A DNA stretch of 25,244 nucleotides. It comes from an uncultured Flavobacteriales bacterium (GTDB lineage: Bacteria > Bacteroidota > Bacteroidia > Flavobacteriales > Flavobacteriaceae). The notes under the pieces were generated by a model. It did no database searches. It had not been told where the DNA came from and saw nothing but the letters and a program-made list of their open reading frames with translations. How positions within the stretch are numbered: position 1 is the first letter of the stretch; each line of letters begins with the position of its first letter. This document shows, in pieces, positions 1-7,533 of this stretch. The position numbers and the translations under genes are program-made. The DNA is taken from positions 1-25,244 of the forward strand of contig CAJVXR010000014.1 in NCBI GenBank assembly GCA_913009535.1. Reading direction: 5' to 3'.

Positions 1-97
1 TTTCGTAATAAACTGTTATTGTATCACCAGCTCCAAAGTCTGGAAAAGTGTTTTTCGGAACAAACTCGTCTTGTACATATTTTACTAATGAACTCAT
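1..97 (-). CDS. rplS: 50S ribosomal protein L19, 5' end only (runs off the left edge)
   Basis: Translating the minus strand from the ATG at 97-95 gives MSSLVKYVQDEFVPKNTFPD, followed by FGAGDTITVYYE. This matches the start of flavobacterial L19, where the usual form is a short N-terminal helix and then FGAGDTITV. L19 lies at the 30S-50S interface of the large subunit. Only 32 codons are inside the window. The gene lies 130 bp downstream of trmD on the same strand, a classic trmD-rplS pairing, but it has its own promoter and a leader of about 70 nt, so it can be expressed independently of trmD. Identification is firm; the rest of the gene cannot be assessed. Confidence 0.9.
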   Translation of the reverse strand, partial: MSSLVKYVQDEFVPKNTFPDFGAGDTITVYYE

Positions 98-165
98 TTA
101 ATTTAATTTTAAAAATTATTCTGAGGCAACATGAACGATTATCGCTGAGAGGTTAACTCGAATTT
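98..165 (-). ncRNA. Structured 5' leader of rplS (candidate L19 autoregulatory leader)
   Basis: The stretch between the rplS promoter and its ATG is the least AT-rich part of this spacer. On the minus strand, GAGTTAAC (159-152) can pair with GTTGCCTC (130-123), giving eight positions with one U-C mismatch. These enclose a small CGA/TCG hairpin (TAA loop) at 144-136. About 25 AU-rich nt then lead to the start codon. Ribosomal-protein leaders, including one described for L19 in Flavobacteria, bind their own product to repress translation. I recall that class from the literature and have not matched this sequence to a covariance model. The 5' end is inferred from the promoter position. Confidence 0.45.
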
Positions 166-169
166 GCTG

Positions 170-199
170 CAAAAATAAACATAAATTAATAACATGCAA
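170..199 (-). promoter_or_regulatory. Promoter of rplS (Bacteroidota -33/-7 type)
   Basis: Read on the minus strand, TTG (199-197) is followed after exactly 19 nt by TATTTTTG (177-170). This is a full match to the Bacteroidota consensus TTG-N19-TAnnTTTG. Transcription should begin a few nt later, near 163-165, about 70 nt before the rplS ATG. It therefore defines a real 5' leader for rplS inside the trmD-rplS spacer. Confidence 0.6.
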
Positions 200-226
200 T
201 ATTTAAGTGTTATTTATCTATTTTTT

Positions 227-901
227 TTAATCAAAAATATCTGGTCTTTTTTTTAAGGTAGCCTCCATAGCTTTTTCTTCTCTCCATTTTTCAATTTTAG
301 GAAAATCTCCACTTAACAAGACTTCAGGAACTTTCCATCCATTATAATCTCTAGGTCTCGTATATATTGGTGGAGCTAACAAGTCATCTTGAAAAGAATC
401 TGTTAATGCTGATGTTTCATTACTTAATACTCCTGGTATTAGTCTTATAATAGAGTCGCACAAAACAGCAGCAGCTAATTCTCCACCAGTTAAAACGTAA
501 TCACCAATAGATATTTCTTTTGTGATTAAATGATCTCTTACACGCTGATCTACACCTTTATAGTGACCACAAAGAACAATAATACTTTTCACTAAGGATA
601 GTTTGTTGGATATTTTTTGATTTAGCTTTACTCCGTCAGGGGACAAATATACAATTTCATCATACTGGCGCTCATTTTTTAATTTATTGATACACTTATC
701 TATTGGTTCAATCATCATGACCATACCAGCTCCACCACCAAATTGGTTATCATCGATAGTTTTATAATTATCTTTCGTATAATCTCTTAGATTGTGTATG
801 TGTAAATCAACCAGCTTTAAATCAATACTTTTTTTAAGCATAGATGTCTCAAAAGGACTTTTTAGTAAATCGGGTAAAGCAGTTATTATATCAATTCTCA
901 T
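227..901 (-). CDS. trmD: tRNA (guanine-N1-)-methyltransferase TrmD
   Basis: TrmD transfers a methyl group from S-adenosylmethionine to N1 of G37 in tRNAs that read codons starting with C or for Pro, preventing +1 frameshifting. The 224-residue protein has the family signatures: FGGGAGMVM near residue 54, LSPDGVKLNQ near 85, LCGHYKGVDQRV near 110 and the glycine-rich SAM-binding trefoil-knot segment ISIGDYVLTGGELAA near 130. SPOUT-family TrmD acts as a dimer with the active site at the subunit interface. Length is normal. It lies 35 bp downstream of htrA and 130 bp upstream of rplS, all on the minus strand. The ATG at 901-899 gives the standard N-terminus MRIDIIT. Confidence 0.96.
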   Translation of the reverse strand: MRIDIITALPDLLKSPFETSMLKKSIDLKLVDLHIHNLRDYTKDNYKTIDDNQFGGGAGMVMMIEPIDKCINKLKNERQYDEIVYLSPDGVKLNQKISNKLSLVKSIIVLCGHYKGVDQRVRDHLITKEISIGDYVLTGGELAAAVLCDSIIRLIPGVLSNETSALTDSFQDDLLAPPIYTRPRDYNGWKVPEVLLSGDFPKIEKWREEKAMEATLKKRPDIFD

Positions 902-936
902 TATTCGAAGATATCATTAATAATTTAAAACAGTAT

Positions 937-2349
937 TTATCTAAAATTAAATCTTTCTATTTCATTTTCACTATTAATTATCTCTATTCTAAGTGGATCA
1001 TAATTATTCATTTCATTTATAATATCTTGTACATTACTAATTGATTTAATTTTAACTCCGTTTATGCTATTTATTATGTTACCAATTTCAATTCCGTAAT
1101 CTGTCCAATACTTTTCATATCTTTTATTAAAATCAGATATTTTCACGCCACTAGATTTATTGTATTTTTTTAATTCTTCATCTGATAAATTCTTTAGAAT
1201 ACCAATTACATTAAAAGAAATCCTTTCATTTTTATTTAATGTTACTTCTAATTTTATTTTCTTTTTTTTACTTATTAATTCAACCATTACTAAATCATTT
1301 GGTCTTTTTGTACTTAGATAACCTTTAAGGTCAGAAAATTTTGAAATTTTTATGTTATCAATATACTTTATAATATCCCCTTTTTTTATACCTGCTAAAT
1401 CAGCTCCAGAATACTTCTCAACTGTATTTATATAAAAACCTTCAGTTTCATTTGTTGAAAATTCTTTTGCGATAGTATTATTTAAAGAAGTCCCTGTTAC
1501 ACCTAAGAATCCATTTTGAACGATCCCAAACTCCATTAAATCTTCTATAACTTTTTTTGCAATATTACTAGGTACGGCAAATGAATAACCAATATAAGAT
1601 CCTGTTTGCGATTGAATTGCTGTATTTATGCCTATTAGTTGACCCATTGTATTTACTAATGCACCTCCAGAATTTCCAGGATTTACAGCAGCATCAGTTT
1701 GGATAAAAGATTGTGTTGTTCTACCTGTTAGATCTAAGTTTCTAGCCTTTGCACTAATTATTCCAGCGGTAACAGTCGAGGTCAAATTAAAAGGATTTCC
1801 AATTGCTAGTACCCATTCTCCAATTTTAGTAGAATCACTATCTCCAAATACAGCATATGGTAGATCATTTTCAGTTTGAATCTTTAATAATGCAATATCA
1901 TTTTGTTCATCACTTCCAATTAATTTCGCCTCAAATTCTTTATTATCATTTGTGGTAATTAGAATCTTTTCAGCCTCATCTATTACATGGGCGTTAGTTA
2001 TTATATAACCATCTGCAGAAATAATAACTCCAGACCCTGTGCCAAATTGCATTTTATCTTGTTTTCTACCAAACATTAGGTCCTCTAAACTAATTCTATC
2101 AGAGCTTGAAAGAGAGTTTTTTACATGTACTACTGAGTTAATTGTTTTTTCTGCTATTTCTACGAAGTCAGGTCTGTCTTGCAAAAGAGTTGCAGAACTA
2201 ATTACATTATTTGCAGGGATTTGCTCTGTTATAATAAGGTTTTTTCTGTTTTCTTCGTTACTTTGAATTGAATTTAACTTCTCATATGTATAAACAGCAA
2301 TAAACCCTCCAATTACAGATGACAGTAATAATAATAGATATTTTTTCAT
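937..2349 (-). CDS. htrA: Periplasmic Do/HtrA-family serine protease with two PDZ domains
   Basis: This is an envelope quality-control protease and chaperone that degrades misfolded periplasmic proteins. The 470 residues begin with a lysine-primed hydrophobic segment (about 4-20), a signal peptide or membrane anchor. The trypsin-like domain follows, with a complete catalytic triad: His121 in TNAHV, Asp151 in NDIALLKI and Ser227 in GNSGGA. PDZ1 spans roughly 280-365 and PDZ2 roughly 380-470. PDZ1 contains the usual AGIKKGDII turn. Length and domain order match flavobacterial Do proteases. It is divergent from dapF across 114 bp and is followed by trmD 35 bp downstream, so the two may be cotranscribed. 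The ATG at 2349 is directly followed by the signal-like segment, which supports this start. Confidence 0.94.
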   Translation of the reverse strand: MKKYLLLLLSSVIGGFIAVYTYEKLNSIQSNEENRKNLIITEQIPANNVISSATLLQDRPDFVEIAEKTINSVVHVKNSLSSSDRISLEDLMFGRKQDKMQFGTGSGVIISADGYIITNAHVIDEAEKILITTNDNKEFEAKLIGSDEQNDIALLKIQTENDLPYAVFGDSDSTKIGEWVLAIGNPFNLTSTVTAGIISAKARNLDLTGRTTQSFIQTDAAVNPGNSGGALVNTMGQLIGINTAIQSQTGSYIGYSFAVPSNIAKKVIEDLMEFGIVQNGFLGVTGTSLNNTIAKEFSTNETEGFYINTVEKYSGADLAGIKKGDIIKYIDNIKISKFSDLKGYLSTKRPNDLVMVELISKKKKIKLEVTLNKNERISFNVIGILKNLSDEELKKYNKSSGVKISDFNKRYEKYWTDYGIEIGNIINSINGVKIKSISNVQDIINEMNNYDPLRIEIINSENEIERFNFR

Positions 2350-2449
2350 AACTAACTAATTTAAATAACATTTTAAAATTATAATAAATTGTAAATAGAA
2401 TTAACCCTTTTAACGTTCATTTAACAATTATAATTTACCTTGTATTGTA

Positions 2450-2457
2450 TATATTTG
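2450..2457 (+). promoter_or_regulatory. -7 promoter element of dapF, almost touching the start codon
   Basis: TATATTTG matches the Bacteroidota -7 consensus TAnnTTTG and ends only 6 nt before the dapF ATG at 2464. Transcription from it would start at or within a few nt of the ATG, giving a leaderless or nearly leaderless dapF message. I see no convincing TTG about 19 nt upstream, so the call rests on the -7 element alone. Confidence 0.35.
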
Positions 2458-2463
2458 TTGTTG

Positions 2464-3237
2464 ATGAAAATTAAATTTTATAAATATCACGGAACTGGAA
2501 ACGACTTTATTTTAATTGATAATAGATCGCTTTTTTTTGATAAAAGCAATGTCAATTTTATTTCTAAAATATGTAATAGGAATATTGGAGTAGGAGCAGA
2601 TGGTTTAATACTTCTGGAAAATCATGAGAATTTAGATTTTAAAATGATATACTTTAATTCCGATGGTAAAGAAACTAGTATGTGTGGTAATGGAGGAAGA
2701 TGTATTGTTTCTTTTGCTAAAAAACTAAATGTAATTAAAGATAAAGCAAAATTTATGGCTATAGATGGACCGCATGCTAGTTTTATAGATAATGGCCTTG
2801 TTAGTCTTCAGATGAATCAAGTAAATTTAATTGATAATATTGAGGGAGGTTATATATTAGATACTGGCTCTCCTCACTTTGTTAAATTTTGCAACTCAAT
2901 TAATGAATTAGATGTAGTTAAAAAAGGTAGAGAAATTAGAAATGAAAAGAAAATTAGTAATAATGGAATCAATGTTAATTTTGTTGAGGTTATAAATAAT
3001 AATTGCATTAAAGTCAGAACTTATGAGAGAGGTGTGGAAAATGAGACATTGTCCTGTGGAACTGGAGTTGTAGCTTCAGTATTATCCGCCTTTAAAAAAG
3101 GTTTTGTAAACGAGAATAAAATTAAGATTATAACTCTTGGTGGGGATTTACATGTTTCATTTAATTTTAATAATCCTAGTTTTGAAAACATATGGTTAGA
3201 GGGGTCAGCAGTTCAAGTCTTCAAAGGAAAAATATGA
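2464..3237 (+). CDS. dapF: Diaminopimelate epimerase
   Basis: DapF interconverts LL- and meso-diaminopimelate, the last step before meso-DAP is used for lysine or peptidoglycan. The 257-residue protein shows the two active-site cysteines of this cofactor-independent racemase: Cys74 in MCGNGGRC and Cys198 in SCGTGVV, plus the N-terminal HGTGNDF motif. Length is normal. The open frame extends upstream to a TTG at 2440, but the ATG at 2464 is preferred because family proteins start just before FYKYHGTGNDF and because a promoter -7 element occupies 2450-2457. The stop codon overlaps the start of the following GNAT gene (ATGA), so the two are translationally coupled. Confidence 0.96.
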   Translation: MKIKFYKYHGTGNDFILIDNRSLFFDKSNVNFISKICNRNIGVGADGLILLENHENLDFKMIYFNSDGKETSMCGNGGRCIVSFAKKLNVIKDKAKFMAIDGPHASFIDNGLVSLQMNQVNLIDNIEGGYILDTGSPHFVKFCNSINELDVVKKGREIRNEKKISNNGINVNFVEVINNNCIKVRTYERGVENETLSCGTGVVASVLSAFKKGFVNENKIKIITLGGDLHVSFNFNNPSFENIWLEGSAVQVFKGKI

Positions 3238-3755
3238 ATACGTTAAAGGGAAAATATATTTTTTTAAGAGCTTTAGAGTCTAATGATATTGATTATTTAT
3301 TTTTAGTAGAAAATAATGAAAAGTATTGGAGTATAAGTGATGTTCAAGTTCCATTTTCTAAGTATATTTTGACTAGCTACTTGGAAAATTCTGATATGGA
3401 TATTTATAAAGTTAAGCAACTTAGATTGGTCATTTCTGATTATGAGTACAATACTATTGGCTTAATTGATTTATTTGATATAGATTTTAAAAATAAAAGA
3501 GCTGGTGTAGCAATAATTATTAATGACGATAAACAAATGCAGGGGTATGCTAAAGAAGCAATTAAATTACTTATTAATTATTCAAAAACTCACCTTTCCC
3601 TACATCAATTATATTGTAACGTTTTAGAAGATAATATACAAAGTTTAAACTTATTTAAAAGTGCAAATTTTGTAGAAGTTGGATTAAAAAAAGACTGGAT
3701 TCTGTTTAATGGAATATTTAAAAATGAAGTTTTACTACAACTAAGATGTATATAA
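3234..3755 (+). CDS. GNAT-family N-acetyltransferase (RimJ/RimL-like)
   Basis: This 173-residue protein has the GNAT fold of the ribosomal-protein acetyltransferase-like subgroup. It begins LKGKYIFLRALESNDIDYL, a typical RimJ/RimL opening. Residues near 103-110 hold the acetyl-CoA loop in the weakened form QMQGYAKEAI in place of the usual RGxGxA. The C-terminal LEDNIQSLNLFKSANFVEVG segment (about 140-160) is characteristic of the family. The substrate cannot be predicted from sequence. The frame is open further upstream, to 3192, but the ATG at 3234 overlapping the dapF stop is the natural start. It overlaps mltG by 10 nt at its 3' end. The gene sits at the same place in other flavobacteria as far as I recall, between dapF and mltG. 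Confidence 0.85.
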   Translation: MNTLKGKYIFLRALESNDIDYLFLVENNEKYWSISDVQVPFSKYILTSYLENSDMDIYKVKQLRLVISDYEYNTIGLIDLFDIDFKNKRAGVAIIINDDKQMQGYAKEAIKLLINYSKTHLSLHQLYCNVLEDNIQSLNLFKSANFVEVGLKKDWILFNGIFKNEVLLQLRCI

Positions 3756-4789
3756 AAAAAATATTATTAATCATTTCATTACTAGGACTTATTGGAATGT
3801 CAATATTTTCTTACTTTGTTTATGTTACTATGTTTGTTTCAAACACTAACTTTAATAATGACTTAGCTTATGTTTATGTCTATTCTAATCAAGATTTTGA
3901 AGAATTAAAAAATGATTTATCGCCTATTTTAAAAAATATAAATTCATTTGAAAGGTTAGCAATTAGAAAAGGCTATAATATAAAATTAAAGCCTGGAAAA
4001 TTTGCTATTAAGCAAGGAATGAATAATAATGAAATTATAAATTCCTTAAGATCTAGAAAGCTTACCGTAGACGTTATATTTAACAACATTGATAATGAAT
4101 ACGAACTAGCAAGTAAAATATCTACTCAAATTGAGGCAGATAGTTTATCATTAATAAATTCGTTTAAGGATTTAGATTTTTTCAAATCAAATGGATTCAA
4201 CCAATATAATTTTCTTTCTATTTTTCTACCCAATAGCTATAACTTTTATTGGGATACTAATGCAGAATCATTTAGATCTAGAATGCTTAAAGAATATAAC
4301 TTATTTTGGAATGATTCACGCTTAGATAAATTAAAAAAGATTGGTTTAAGTCAAAATCAGGTTATGATTTTAGCTTCTATTGTAAGTCAAGAATCAAAAA
4401 TGACGACTGAGCTAAGAACTATTGCTGGAGTTTATATGAACAGAATTAATAACAATTGGCTTCTTCAAGCTGACCCAACTGTAAAGTACGCTGCGTACCA
4501 ATTGCCAGAGTATAAAGATGTTGTTATAAGAAGAATTCTTTATAAGCATTTGAAGATTGATTCAAAGTTTAATACTTACAAGTATAAAGGACTTCCGCCT
4601 GGTCTTATTGCAGTGCCAGACATTAATTCTATAGATGCTGTTTTAAATTATCAAATGCATAATTATTTTTACTTTTCTGCTGACCCTCAAAACATTGGTT
4701 ATCACAATTTCTCAAGAAGCCTGAACGAACACAATAATAACGCAAAAAAATTCCATAAATATTTAGACTCCAAAGGAATAAAAAAGTAG
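3746..4789 (+). CDS. mltG: Endolytic murein transglycosylase MltG
   Basis: MltG cleaves nascent glycan strands at the inner membrane and is thought to release or terminate growing peptidoglycan. The 347-residue protein has one N-terminal transmembrane helix (about 4-28), a LysM-like region and the YceG catalytic domain. The catalytic glutamate is Glu216 in ILASIVSQESK. It is followed by GVYMNRI, LQADPTVKYA and the KGLPPGLIAVP segment, all family hallmarks. The start overlaps the end of the upstream GNAT gene by 10 nt, which makes it the third gene of the dapF operon. It converges with the methyltransferase gene with only 4 bp between stop codons, leaving no room for a separate terminator. Confidence 0.95.
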   Translation: MYIKKILLIISLLGLIGMSIFSYFVYVTMFVSNTNFNNDLAYVYVYSNQDFEELKNDLSPILKNINSFERLAIRKGYNIKLKPGKFAIKQGMNNNEIINSLRSRKLTVDVIFNNIDNEYELASKISTQIEADSLSLINSFKDLDFFKSNGFNQYNFLSIFLPNSYNFYWDTNAESFRSRMLKEYNLFWNDSRLDKLKKIGLSQNQVMILASIVSQESKMTTELRTIAGVYMNRINNNWLLQADPTVKYAAYQLPEYKDVVIRRILYKHLKIDSKFNTYKYKGLPPGLIAVPDINSIDAVLNYQMHNYFYFSADPQNIGYHNFSRSLNEHNNNAKKFHKYLDSKGIKK

Positions 4790-4793
4790 ACAT

Positions 4794-5501
4794 TTAGTTT
4801 TTATGGATAATAAATATTGCTGGTTTTTTATCAATATTAATTTTATTTTTTTTCCACTCATTAATTGATAATGTTCTTATGTATTCAGTATTTAGTGTAA
4901 GGTCACAAGCAATACAAAGGCTAGTATCACCATTTAAAGTTCTTATTAAATCCTCAATCATTTTATTGTTTCTATATGGTGTTTCGATAAATATCTGAGA
5001 TTGATTTCTTTGAGTAGAAATTCTCTCTAATTCTTTGATTTTATTTCTTTTTTCTGATTTGTCAATAGGGAGGTAGCCATTAAAAGCAAAGTTTTGACCA
5101 TTTAAACCTGAACTCATAATTGCAAGTAGTATTGATGATGGACCTACAAGTGGAATTACTTTTATGTTTGATTGATGAGCTATTTTTATTATATCTGATC
5201 CTGGATCGGCAACGCCTGGGCAACCTGCATCTGAAACTAAACCAATATTATGACCTTGGTGTATTGGGTCTAAAAAAGAGTTTAACTCTTCTTTTACTGT
5301 AAACTTATTTATTAAATTTATCTTAAGCGAATTTTGTGCTTTAGAGGGAGTGATTTTTTTAATAAATTTTCTACCAGCTTTCTCATTTTCAAATAAATAA
5401 TAATCTGTTGCTTCAACAATATTTTTTACTGAAATAGGTAGAACCTCTAAAGGTTCGTTCTCCCCTAAAGTATTTGGAATTAGATATAAGTTACCTTTGA
5501 T
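4794..5501 (-). CDS. SAM-dependent methyltransferase, tetrapyrrole methylase / RsmI family, with a non-canonical ATC start
   Basis: The minus strand encodes an uninterrupted 235-residue protein of the COG0313 family. It begins KGNLYLIPNTLGENEPLEVL and contains SDAGCPGVADPG (SAM-binding loop), PLVGPSSILLA and NGQNFAFNGYLP, ending in PAIFIIHKN. Flavobacteria carry this short RsmI paralogue beside dnaA. Its substrate is not established, and RsmI itself 2'-O-methylates C1402 of 16S rRNA. No ATG, GTG or TTG lies between the in-frame stop at 5534-5532 and the conserved N-terminus. The codon at the expected start is ATC (5501-5499), 10 nt after the dnaA stop. The first in-frame ATG (5117) would remove about half the protein, including the SAM loop. 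Either ATC is used or the base is a mutation or sequencing error. Confidence 0.85.
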   Translation of the reverse strand: MKGNLYLIPNTLGENEPLEVLPISVKNIVEATDYYLFENEKAGRKFIKKITPSKAQNSLKINLINKFTVKEELNSFLDPIHQGHNIGLVSDAGCPGVADPGSDIIKIAHQSNIKVIPLVGPSSILLAIMSSGLNGQNFAFNGYLPIDKSEKRNKIKELERISTQRNQSQIFIETPYRNNKMIEDLIRTLNGDTSLCIACDLTLNTEYIRTLSINEWKKNKINIDKKPAIFIIHKN

Positions 5502-5511
5502 ATTTTTATTT

Positions 5512-6939
5512 TTAGATAGAGAGCTTTTTTCCTAAATCTTCAACGTATTTTCTAAACTGTTTATCAGTAGAAGAAAGATTATCAACAGTTTTACATGCGT
5601 GTAAAACCGTAGCATGGTCTCTTTTCCCAATTTGAGAACCAATACTAGCTAATGAGGCTTTAGTGAATTTCTTTGCAAAAAACATAGCTAATTGCCTAGC
5701 TTGAACTATATGTCTTTTTCTTGTCTTTGACTGCAATGTACTAACTTCCATTTGGAAATAATCAGAGACTGTTTTTTGTATATAGTCTATAGAAACTTCC
5801 CTCTTAGTATTCTTAACAAATTTCTCAACTATTTCTTTAGCTAGAGAAATAGTAATTTCTTTTCTATTAAATGAAGCTTGAGCTATAAGTGATATAATAG
5901 CACCTTCTAATTCACGTACGTTAGTTTTTATGTTTTTCGCAACATAATCAATAACTTCTTCACTCATTGTCACACCATCACGATATAACTTATTGTTTAA
6001 TATGGACACCCTTGTTTCAAAATCAGGATTTTGAAGCTCAGCGGATAGCCCCCATTTAAATCTTGACAATAACCTTAACTCAATGTCTTGCATATCCACA
6101 GGAGCCTTATCACTAGTTAAGATAACCTGTTTGCCGTTTTGGTGTAAGTGATTAAAAATATGAAAAAACACATCTTGTGTACCTGATTTACCAGATAAGA
6201 ACTGAACGTCATCTACAATTAAAACATCAATTATTTGATAGAAATGAATAAAATCATTTCTATTATTCTTTTTAATAGCCTCAATATACTGTTGAGTGAA
6301 CTTTTCAGCAGTTATATATAAAACAGTTCTTTCAGGATATTTTTCTTTAATATCAATTCCAATGGAATGTGCTAAGTGGGTTTTTCCTAAACCTACTCCT
6401 CCAAAAATCAACAACGGATTGAATGATGTACCTCCTGGTTTGTTAGAAACTGCTATTCCAGCATTTCTTGCTAGCCTGTTAGAGTCACCTTCAAGAAAGT
6501 TTTCAAAAGTGTAGTTAGGATTCAACTGAGATTCAATCTTTACATTTTGGATTCCAGGAATAATAAAAGGATTTCTCAATTGAGGAATTTTTTTATTAAT
6601 CGAAGTAGTTACATTCTGAGAATTTGTTGGGTTATTATTTGAACTTGGTATTTTTTCAGTAAAAGGTTCTGTATTACCAAAAGTGTTTTCCATTTTTATT
6701 ATGTAAACTAATTTAGCATCTTCCCCTAATTCTTTTCTTAAGGCAACTTTCAATAGCTTTACATAATGCTCTTCAAGCCATTCGTAAAAGAATTTACTTG
6801 GAACTTGAATACTTAGTGATTTGTCCGTTAATTTAACAGCTTGAATTGGTTCAAACCAAGTTTTATATGCTTGGGGTTGAATATTGTCTTTTACAAACTT
6901 TAGGCAATTAGTCCAGACAGAGTTAGCTGTAATATTCAT
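5512..6939 (-). CDS. dnaA: Chromosomal replication initiator protein DnaA
   Basis: DnaA is the AAA+ ATPase that binds DnaA boxes and opens the origin. The 475 residues show domain I (1-85, ending near LVYIIKME), a low-complexity Asn/Thr/Ser linker (about 86-125), the AAA+ domain with Walker A GGVGLGKT at 180-187 and Walker B IVDDVQF (Asp243-Asp244), and the C-terminal helix-turn-helix with GKRDHATVLHACK. Everything needed for activity is present. The upstream spacer to the divergent thioesterase gene (6940-7137) is AT-rich, with A and T tracts, but holds no cluster of DnaA boxes. The methyltransferase follows 10 nt downstream. In flavobacteria I recall a low-molecular-weight phosphotyrosine phosphatase between the two genes; none is present here. 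Confidence 0.98.
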   Translation of the reverse strand: MNITANSVWTNCLKFVKDNIQPQAYKTWFEPIQAVKLTDKSLSIQVPSKFFYEWLEEHYVKLLKVALRKELGEDAKLVYIIKMENTFGNTEPFTEKIPSSNNNPTNSQNVTTSINKKIPQLRNPFIIPGIQNVKIESQLNPNYTFENFLEGDSNRLARNAGIAVSNKPGGTSFNPLLIFGGVGLGKTHLAHSIGIDIKEKYPERTVLYITAEKFTQQYIEAIKKNNRNDFIHFYQIIDVLIVDDVQFLSGKSGTQDVFFHIFNHLHQNGKQVILTSDKAPVDMQDIELRLLSRFKWGLSAELQNPDFETRVSILNNKLYRDGVTMSEEVIDYVAKNIKTNVRELEGAIISLIAQASFNRKEITISLAKEIVEKFVKNTKREVSIDYIQKTVSDYFQMEVSTLQSKTRKRHIVQARQLAMFFAKKFTKASLASIGSQIGKRDHATVLHACKTVDNLSSTDKQFRKYVEDLGKKLSI

Positions 6940-7137
6940 TAACTGATGAAATTTATAATATTTAGTTAGTTTAATTTGAAAAACAGCCTATAAAAAAACT
7001 ATATAAAACTGAAAGGCAAATATGTGAACAAATTTTGAAAAAAAAAAATTAAAAACTATTGATTATTAACTTTTTTTTTTGCATGTTTCACTATTGATAA
7101 ATTTAACCTATTTTTTCTATAAACCAAAAAATTATTA

Positions 7138-7530
7138 ATGAAAAAAACTATAACTAAAATCCGGATAAGATACGGAGAAACAGACCAAATGGGATTTGTT
7201 TATCACGGTAACTATGCTCAATTTTTTGAAATTGGTAGACTAGATTGGATAACTCAAATAGGAGTATCTTATAAAGAAATGGAATCTCAAGGAATTTTAT
7301 TACCAGTTATTTACTTAGAAACTAGTTTTTTGAAATCAGCTTATTATGATGATGAGTTAACAATCGAAACCTTTTTGTTAGAGACTCCTACGGTAAGAAT
7401 TAAATTTGGTTATAATATATTTAATAATAAAAACGAACTACTGACTACCGGAACTACTCATTTAGTGTTTTTAAATAAAAAAAACAATAAACCAATGAGG
7501 TGTCCAAATTATATATTAGACAAGATTTAA
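7138..7530 (+). CDS. Acyl-CoA thioesterase of the 4HBT / YbgC family
   Basis: This is a hot-dog-fold thioesterase that hydrolyses acyl-CoA thioesters. The 130-residue protein carries the 4HBT signature RYGETDQMGFVYHGNYAQFF, with candidate catalytic Asp16 and the conserved His23 and Glu31 that pack around the active site. Family members act as homotetramers on short- or aromatic-acyl-CoA substrates, and some are linked to phospholipid or Tol-Pal functions. No tol genes are nearby here. Length is standard. It is divergent from dnaA (198 bp) and convergent with ribD, 3 bp separating the stop codons. The ATG at 7138 is the only sensible start. Confidence 0.88.
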   Translation: MKKTITKIRIRYGETDQMGFVYHGNYAQFFEIGRLDWITQIGVSYKEMESQGILLPVIYLETSFLKSAYYDDELTIETFLLETPTVRIKFGYNIFNNKNELLTTGTTHLVFLNKKNNKPMRCPNYILDKI

Positions 7531-7533
7531 AAA

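Noticed and set aside
844..1044. Plus-strand reading frames opposite trmD, htrA, dnaA, ribD, helicases and trp genes (for example 844-1044, 2039-2266, 6296-6514, 10700-10915, 18728-18973, 20818-21039)
   Set aside because: They are antisense or out-of-frame to well-conserved genes, resemble no family and have low-complexity composition.
2440..2463. Longer dapF start at TTG 2440
   Set aside because: It would add MYCIYLLL, absent from DapF proteins, and overlaps the promoter-like TATATTTG.
4794..5117. A 107-residue methyltransferase starting at ATG 5117, i.e. a truncated gene
   Set aside because: The frame upstream is open and encodes the conserved N-terminal half, so the gene is full length and only its start codon is unusual.
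6940..7137. Possible origin of replication beside dnaA
   Set aside because: The spacer is AT-rich with A and T tracts, but I see only one weak DnaA-box-like site (TTGTTCACA on the minus strand) and no cluster. A single imperfect 9-mer is expected by chance, and Bacteroidota origins are often away from dnaA.
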